NCBI GenBank assembly: GCA_034521465.1
Contig: JAXHMN010000016.1
Coordinates: 372,001 to 436,000 of the forward strand
DNA from: SURF-28 sp034521465
GTDB lineage: Bacteria > Bacteroidota > Ignavibacteria > Ignavibacteriales > Melioribacteraceae
Direction: 5' to 3'
DNA: 64,000 nt
This document shows, piece by piece, positions 59,146 to 64,000 of this stretch. Position 1 is the first letter of the stretch. Every line of letters begins with the position of its first letter. The notes under the pieces are model-generated. The model did no database searches, was not told the DNA's origin, and saw only the letters and a list, made by a program, of their open reading frames with translations. The translations under genes were made by a program, and so were the position numbers.

Positions 59146-61199
59146 TTTAAAGATTTTAGATAATCGTAAATGGCATATTGTGAGCGAATTTGTTCGCCGG
59201 TTTGTTGTTTATATTTGTTCTTATCAGCAGCATCAATTATTCTTCCTTTTACGTTATCCTTTAATTGTAGTTCAACAATATTTTTTATCTTATTCTTTAT
59301 CTCATTATCATAAATAGGGAAACCTACTTCAATTCTTCTGTTTAAATTACGTTTCATCCAATCGGCTGAAGCGGCATAAATTTTTTCATCACCGTCATTG
59401 TGAAAAATATAAAACCTGGCATGTTCCAAAAATCTGTCAACTATTGAAGTTACATTTATATTTTCACTTAATCCTTTTACTCCTGGTATTAAACAACAAA
59501 TACCACGGCAGATTATGTCGATTTGAACACCGGCTTGACTTGCTTTGTAAAGTTTCTTGATCATTTTTTTGTCTTCAAGACTATTTAATTTAATTATCAT
59601 CCGGGCATCTTTGCCCTTTTTAGCATTAGAAATTTCGTTATCAATAAGTGAATTAAAACATCGGCGAATATTAAATTGAGCCACTAATAAGTGTTTGAAA
59701 TCATGTTTTATCTTATTGCGACTGATAAACCGGAAAACTTTTGAAACTTCATTTGTTATTACCGGATTAGAAGTAAATAATCCGAAGTCCGAATATATCT
59801 TTGCGGTTTTTTCATTAAAGTTTCCTGTAGCTAAATAAGCATATTTATTTAACGAATCATTTTCGACTCTTGTTACAAGTGCAATCTTTGCATGTACTTT
59901 TAATCCGGGAAAACTGTAGTAAACTTTAACTCCAGCATTTTCCATCTCCTTAGCCCACTCGATATTTTGCTCTTCGTCAAATCTTGCTTTTACTTCTACA
60001 AAGACCATTACTTCTTTGCCGTTCTTTTTCGCTTCGATAAGTGACTTAATAATTGCAGAGTCACTTGCAACTCTGTATTGAGTGACTTTGATCGATTTGA
60101 CAGCCGGATCTTTAGCAGCTTGTTCAAAAAAATCAATTAAATGATCATAGGATTCGTACGGGTAGACAAGAGATAAATCTCTTTCCTTGATGAGTTTGAA
60201 TTTATCCGGTTCGCGATCAAATAATTTATTTTTCAGAGGCGGCATTGGTGAATATTGTAATGAATCTTTCTTAGGGTTAGGGAAACCAAAGAAGTCATTG
60301 AAGTTATGATATCTCCCGCCCGGAATCATATCTTCTTTTGAAAGATTTAGTGCCTCACGCAAGAATTTTTTAAAATCTTTCGAGATAGAATTATCATATA
60401 AAAATCTTGAAGGAACACCGGTTTTTCTTTTGCTTAAACTCTTTTGAATCTTTTGCAAAAGATCACCGCTGAATTCATCTTCGATGTATAACTCTGCATC
60501 ACGAGTCAGTTTAACCGAACCGACTTCTTTTACTTCAAAATCTTGAAAAATTTTATTTAGATTGAATCGAATTATATCATCCAAGAACATTATATAAAAT
60601 TTCTCATCTTTCTCCGGCAGCATAACAAATCTGGAAATTCGGTCATCCGGAATTTCGACAAGTGAGTAAGTGTGTCTTGTCCTTTCGCTTTCAGCCGAGG
60701 AGTCTGTAGCTAATTTTACAGCGAGATAAAGTCTTTGGTTTTGAAGAAAAGGAATTATCTTTTTTTTGACCAGCAGCAATGGTTGAATGTGAGGAATTAC
60801 GGTATTATCAAAATAGTCACTTACAAAATTTTTCTGTTGCTCATCTAAATCATTTTCTGTTATTAAATAAATATTCTCTTCAGCCAAATTTTTTAGAATG
60901 TTTTCCCGAAAAATTCCGCCGAATTCTTCTTGTTGAGCTTCAACTTCTTTATGTATTTGCTTCAATAAGGTGGAAGGATCGATATCTGATTTCTTTTTTG
61001 TCTTAGAAAAGTTTAGTAGACTTCTTAAAGAGGCAACGCGTACGCGAAAAAACTCATCCAGATTTGATGACCAGATTGCTAAAAATTTTATTCGTTCGTA
61101 AAGCGGCACGGAAGGATCTTTTGCTTCTTGGAGCACTCTATAGTTGAAAGATAGCCAGCTAAGTTCTCTATCGAAAAACTTTAACTCTTGTTTAGTCAT
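59142..61199 (-). CDS. ppk1: Polyphosphate kinase 1
   Basis: 685 residues. Makes long polyphosphate from ATP. N-terminal FFDRELSWLSFNYRVLQEA and IWSSNLDEFFRVRVASLRS are classic PPK1. Active-site His lie in KVHAKIALVTR and in FYIFHNDGDEKIYAASADWMKRNLNRRIEV, with the phosphate-binding RFDEEQNIEWAKEMENAGV in between. It overlaps the SixA gene by 8 bases. Confidence 0.97.
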   Translation of the reverse strand: MTKQELKFFDRELSWLSFNYRVLQEAKDPSVPLYERIKFLAIWSSNLDEFFRVRVASLRSLLNFSKTKKKSDIDPSTLLKQIHKEVEAQQEEFGGIFRENILKNLAEENIYLITENDLDEQQKNFVSDYFDNTVIPHIQPLLLVKKKIIPFLQNQRLYLAVKLATDSSAESERTRHTYSLVEIPDDRISRFVMLPEKDEKFYIMFLDDIIRFNLNKIFQDFEVKEVGSVKLTRDAELYIEDEFSGDLLQKIQKSLSKRKTGVPSRFLYDNSISKDFKKFLREALNLSKEDMIPGGRYHNFNDFFGFPNPKKDSLQYSPMPPLKNKLFDREPDKFKLIKERDLSLVYPYESYDHLIDFFEQAAKDPAVKSIKVTQYRVASDSAIIKSLIEAKKNGKEVMVFVEVKARFDEEQNIEWAKEMENAGVKVYYSFPGLKVHAKIALVTRVENDSLNKYAYLATGNFNEKTAKIYSDFGLFTSNPVITNEVSKVFRFISRNKIKHDFKHLLVAQFNIRRCFNSLIDNEISNAKKGKDARMIIKLNSLEDKKMIKKLYKASQAGVQIDIICRGICCLIPGVKGLSENINVTSIVDRFLEHARFYIFHNDGDEKIYAASADWMKRNLNRRIEVGFPIYDNEIKNKIKNIVELQLKDNVKGRIIDAADKNKYKQQTGEQIRSQYAIYDYLKSLN

Positions 61200-61701
61200 T
61201 TATTCTTACCAAAATATTTTTTGGGTATTCGAAAAACAGAAACTTGCCTTTATCGGTTTTTACCTGCCTCCAGCTATCAACATCAAATTCTATACAGACA
61301 ATTGCACATGTCGGAATATTATCAAGCGATCTGTCACTCAAATAGTTGCTTATAAGAGTTAAGGAAGGATTATGACCGAATAACATCAACGTATTTATGT
61401 CATCACTTATTGATTGGATAAATTCTATTAATTCACCGGCGCCTGCTTCATAAATTATTTCCGAAGTATCGATTTTTTCAACAGGGTAATTTAGTCTTGA
61501 TGCTATCGTTCTAGCAGTGAAGTATGCTCTTATGGCGGGACTGGAAATTATCTTATCCGGTCTAACATTTAAGTCATTTAAAACTTTTCCCATATAAGGT
61601 GCATCCCGTTTACCTCTTTTATTCAAAGGTCTTTCAAAATCGGATAGCTCCGGATAGTCCCAACTTGATTTGGCATGTCGTGCTAAATAGAGTGTTTTCA
61701 T
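61192..61701 (-). CDS. sixA: SixA-like phosphohistidine phosphatase
   Basis: 169 residues. LARHAKSSWDYP is the catalytic RHG-type motif and LFGHNPSLT the second His. SixA removes phosphate from histidine in phosphorelay proteins. It sits between the HD/PycTM gene (3-base gap) and ppk1 (8-base overlap), so the three make one operon. Confidence 0.92.
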   Translation of the reverse strand: MKTLYLARHAKSSWDYPELSDFERPLNKRGKRDAPYMGKVLNDLNVRPDKIISSPAIRAYFTARTIASRLNYPVEKIDTSEIIYEAGAGELIEFIQSISDDINTLMLFGHNPSLTLISNYLSDRSLDNIPTCAIVCIEFDVDSWRQVKTDKGKFLFFEYPKNILVRIND

Positions 61702-61704
61702 ACG

Positions 61705-62949
61705 TTATTCGATTATTGGCCCTAAATCGGTGGAAGCCGGATTCAATATAATTGCAATGGCAAAAGCAAGAACGGATATTATTAATCCATACATAAATAT
61801 TGTGTAACAAATCCTTAAATACCTGTATTTTTGCCCAAGAACATTACCAAGATGATAAAAATCTTTAATCATACTTCCGTATAAGTAGTCTCGGTCGGAT
61901 ATCAATTGCTTCATGCCCCAAGTGAAATCTTCAAGATTCATTTTGTAAAAATTTCCGAAAAACAGAAGGTTAGCTTTTTTCTGTTTAATTTCTTCATGAG
62001 TGAAAGTGCCTTCGGTGATTTTCGGTCTGGTTACTAATGTCGCATAAATTAAAGTAACTAAACTGACGGTTGTTAAAATGAGGGTTGGAATTATTAAATG
62101 AGGATTAACGTCAAGTTTTCTGGCAAGTACCGCGATTATAGCGGTAAGGAGCAGAGTGTTTACGCTAATCATTATGTTGGCTTTATTATCGGCAAGTGCG
62201 CTGAACTCAACATGAGTTCTCATTACGTTCCTAAACATAGTTTCAACGCCGCGGCCCGCTTCTGCACTTTTATCTTTTTTGACTTCGACTTTTTCTTTGT
62301 CAACTTTTATTTTTTTCTCTTTTAATTCATTCTTTTTGATCTTACTTTTTTGTTTACGCAACTTTTTTTGAAGATTTACGAGATTTTCAATTTTCTGTTC
62401 TTCGAACTTCTCCAACGCAAATCTTGTGTAAAATTTATGCTCGGTTAAAAAGTCTATATTGTTTTTCAACCACTCAAGTTCGCTTAATGAATCACCGGAT
62501 GTCTTTTCTATCTCAATACGGTACAATTCATTTCTATCTTTAAAATCTTTTGAGCCAAGATGGTGCAGGTCGGCATCGCAAATTACTTCTTCTAATTTTG
62601 ATTTTGGGGAGTGTGGCATTTTCGTTGCCAGAATACACTCTTTTACTTTTTCGATTTTACTCTGGGGATAATTATTTTTGCTTAGAAAGTTTTCGGCTTC
62701 TCTGCAACTTTGTTTTTCGTGATCATCCGGGCTGTCGAAATATCCTACATCGTGAAACCATGCGGCAATTTTTAATATCTCAACTTCATCTTCAGTTAGA
62801 TTCTCCTCATTGGCAATCTTCTCAGCCATCTGCACAACACTACGTGAGTGAGTGATGTCGTGATAAATATGCTCGCCGGATATCTTTTCTTTGAAGATTT
62901 CATAAACGTGGGACTCAACTTTTCTTAATAAATCTTTATCCATAAACAC
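61705..62949 (-). CDS. HD phosphohydrolase fused to a Pycsar-effector-type membrane domain
   Basis: 414 residues. N-terminal HD domain (residues 20-170): HIYHDITHSRSV, AAWFHDVGYFDSPDDHE, CDADLHHLG, giving the His-His-Asp-Asp metal site. A Lys/Glu-rich linker (LRKQKSKIKKNELKEKKIKV) leads to a C-terminal domain (about 235-405) starting EFSALADNKANIMISVNTLLLTAIIAVLA, with at least four membrane helices, matching the PycTM/DUF5706 domain of Pycsar effectors. In Pycsar defence this domain disrupts the membrane when a cyclic pyrimidine nucleotide is made. Here the HD domain may destroy or sense a nucleotide. No pyrimidine cyclase is nearby. Confidence 0.82.
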   Translation of the reverse strand: MFMDKDLLRKVESHVYEIFKEKISGEHIYHDITHSRSVVQMAEKIANEENLTEDEVEILKIAAWFHDVGYFDSPDDHEKQSCREAENFLSKNNYPQSKIEKVKECILATKMPHSPKSKLEEVICDADLHHLGSKDFKDRNELYRIEIEKTSGDSLSELEWLKNNIDFLTEHKFYTRFALEKFEEQKIENLVNLQKKLRKQKSKIKKNELKEKKIKVDKEKVEVKKDKSAEAGRGVETMFRNVMRTHVEFSALADNKANIMISVNTLLLTAIIAVLARKLDVNPHLIIPTLILTTVSLVTLIYATLVTRPKITEGTFTHEEIKQKKANLLFFGNFYKMNLEDFTWGMKQLISDRDYLYGSMIKDFYHLGNVLGQKYRYLRICYTIFMYGLIISVLAFAIAIILNPASTDLGPIIE

Positions 62950-63175
62950 GCCCTGTGAATGTCATTTCTAAAATTAAAATTTACATAATTATCATAGATA
63001 TTCAAATCTCGGAATTGTCACAAGTTTGACAAAATTCATTAATTAGAGTGGATATGCTTGTTTAATAATCATTATACGATCAATACACTTGGTCGATATT
63101 TGAATAGCAAAAAATCTTCAATATATTTTGTAATTTTACCGGTAACTCAAATTAGATATTTCTTAGTTGCATTAA
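62950..63175. other. Intergenic region with divergent promoters
   Basis: 226 AT-rich bases with no good frame. A near-palindrome TCACAAGTTTGACAAA lies at about 63018. Nothing further recognised. Confidence 0.3.
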
Positions 63176-63721
63176 TTGTTGAAACAAAACGCCGATCAAA
63201 TGAACTCACTTTCAAAGAATTGGACGCCAATAATATCCGCGGCAATAATGACGCTTTTTCAAATTATTTGGTTTAAGGAATTATTCCAATGGTTGATTTG
63301 TGTTATTGTGGATGTTAAAGTATCGGAGCTAAATTTTAATTTTATCATGCTTCAGCATTATTTTGAACCGGCTCCAAATACGTCATTTCCATTTTTATTT
63401 TTGTTGTACTTATCGCCGATAATTTATTTGTTAATTTCGATTGAGACAGCTTCATTTTTTCTTAGGAAAACTCCACAAGGAATTTATAGATTTTTCTTTC
63501 TTGTTTTTATTTTGCTTCAGCTTGGATTTTTATTAATTAATATTTTCTATAATTCTGTTATTCTTATAATAAATCCCGGATTAGAAAATGAATGGATTGC
63601 CATGTCTATCTATTTAGGGTTCGGAGAAGTTGAGAGATTTATTTTTGTGTTCGGAATAATATTTTTGTTTGTGTTCTATTTAAATATGTCAACTAGACGA
63701 GTAATCAACTATATAAATTGA
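63176..63721 (+). CDS. Small multi-span membrane protein
   Basis: 181 residues from a TTG at 63176, or 173 from the ATG at 63200. Five hydrophobic segments can be drawn (IISAAIMTLFQIIWFKEL; FPFLFLLYLSPIIYLLISIETASFFL; FFFLVFILLQLGFLLINIFYN; WIAMSIYLGFGEVERFIFVFGIIFLFVFYL among them). No motif is recognised. It is followed 9 bases later by a short-chain dehydrogenase gene, possibly co-transcribed. Confidence 0.55.
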   Translation: MLKQNADQMNSLSKNWTPIISAAIMTLFQIIWFKELFQWLICVIVDVKVSELNFNFIMLQHYFEPAPNTSFPFLFLLYLSPIIYLLISIETASFFLRKTPQGIYRFFFLVFILLQLGFLLINIFYNSVILIINPGLENEWIAMSIYLGFGEVERFIFVFGIIFLFVFYLNMSTRRVINYIN

Positions 63722-63730
63722 GGTAGTTTT

Positions 63731-64000
63731 ATGATTTCACTGAATAACAAAACAGTTTTTATAACCGGAGCTACTGCCGGTATAGGAGAATCATGTTCAT
63801 ATGCTTTTGCTAAAAACGGTGCAAATGTAATTATTACGGGAAGAAGAAAAGAAAGATTAGACAGTATGAAGCAAGATCTTGAGGACAAGTTTAACGTTCG
63901 AGTGCTATCCGTAAAAATGGATGTTACAAATCGTACGGAAGTGGTTGAAAGTATATCGAGTTTAACAGACGAATGGAGCAAGATAGATATTCTTGTTAAC
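63731..64000 (+). CDS. Short-chain dehydrogenase/reductase, N-terminal fragment
   Basis: 90 codons to the end of the window. NKTVFITGATAGIGESCSYAFAKNGANVIITGRR is the cofactor loop of the SDR fold (TGxxxGIG), with GRRKER after the second strand indicating NADP preference. VLSVKMDVTNR and DWSKIDILVN follow. Resembles YdfG-type enzymes. GAGGTAG precedes the ATG. The gene continues beyond the window. Confidence 0.85.
   Translation, partial: MISLNNKTVFITGATAGIGESCSYAFAKNGANVIITGRRKERLDSMKQDLEDKFNVRVLSVKMDVTNRTEVVESISSLTDEWSKIDILVN

Overview
The window is AT-rich, densely packed, and reads like a Gram-negative member of the Bacteroidota/Ignavibacteriota (FCB) group. The evidence is a TonB receptor with a carboxypeptidase-regulatory-like N-terminus, two tandem S46 dipeptidyl-peptidases, several exported S9/S8/M3 peptidases, an FCB-type geranylgeranylglyceryl phosphate synthase, a mitochondrial-type aconitase and a BamA-like barrel. 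An Ignavibacteria-like host is my best guess, but it is an inference. I saw no rRNA, tRNA, CRISPR array or phage.

Layout. 0-6.6 kb: end of a PpiD/SurA-like isomerase, an outer-membrane barrel, aroK-aroB, a GHL10 hydrolase, an alpha/beta hydrolase, a DUF192 protein and two small proteins. 6.7-12.3 kb (minus strand): aconitase, a HipBST-type three-gene toxin-antitoxin module between ~135-bp direct repeats, gmhA and GGGPS. 12.3-34.5 kb: peptide use dominates (TPP II-like subtilase, OPT transporter, oligopeptidase B, PepF, two S46 peptidases), with an ArsC-like gene, cytochrome c, an aminotransferase, a Ca/Na exchanger, phosphomannomutase and CobO. 34.6-43.5 kb: EamA transporter, TonB receptor with a TM1266-like regulator behind a possible RNA switch, HAD phosphatase, SagB-like oxidoreductase, exported Pcm and a membrane spermidine-synthase-like protein. 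43.6-46 kb: Mrr endonuclease and a complete ISL3-type insertion sequence. 46-55.8 kb: an S9 peptidase, then a badly frame-broken cluster of ATP-grasp ligase, unknown protein and alanine racemase, facing a second ATP-grasp ligase and a C39-like cysteine peptidase. 55.9-64 kb: isochorismatase-like hydrolase, a BamA-like protein with a kinase-like motif, ppk1-sixA-HD/PycTM, a membrane protein and the start of a short-chain dehydrogenase.

Many conserved genes are broken by single-base indels, often at homopolymers (aroB, aconitase, hipT, subtilase, oligopeptidase B, cytochrome c, pepF, manB, the S9 peptidase and the BamA-like gene). Total lengths fit one or a few single-base changes per gene, so consensus sequencing error is the simplest explanation for most. 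The 49.2-53.6 kb cluster is much worse and may be either poor assembly or real decay.

Intergenic DNA carries several palindromic repeat families, above all a GTAAAGCGAC double-hairpin element in at least five places. The observations most worth checking are the HipBST module with three evenly spaced operators and flanking repeats, the mutually exclusive hairpins that could mask the ribosome-binding site of the TM1266-like gene, the racemase/ATP-grasp/cysteine-peptidase cluster, and the ppk1-sixA-HD/PycTM operon.
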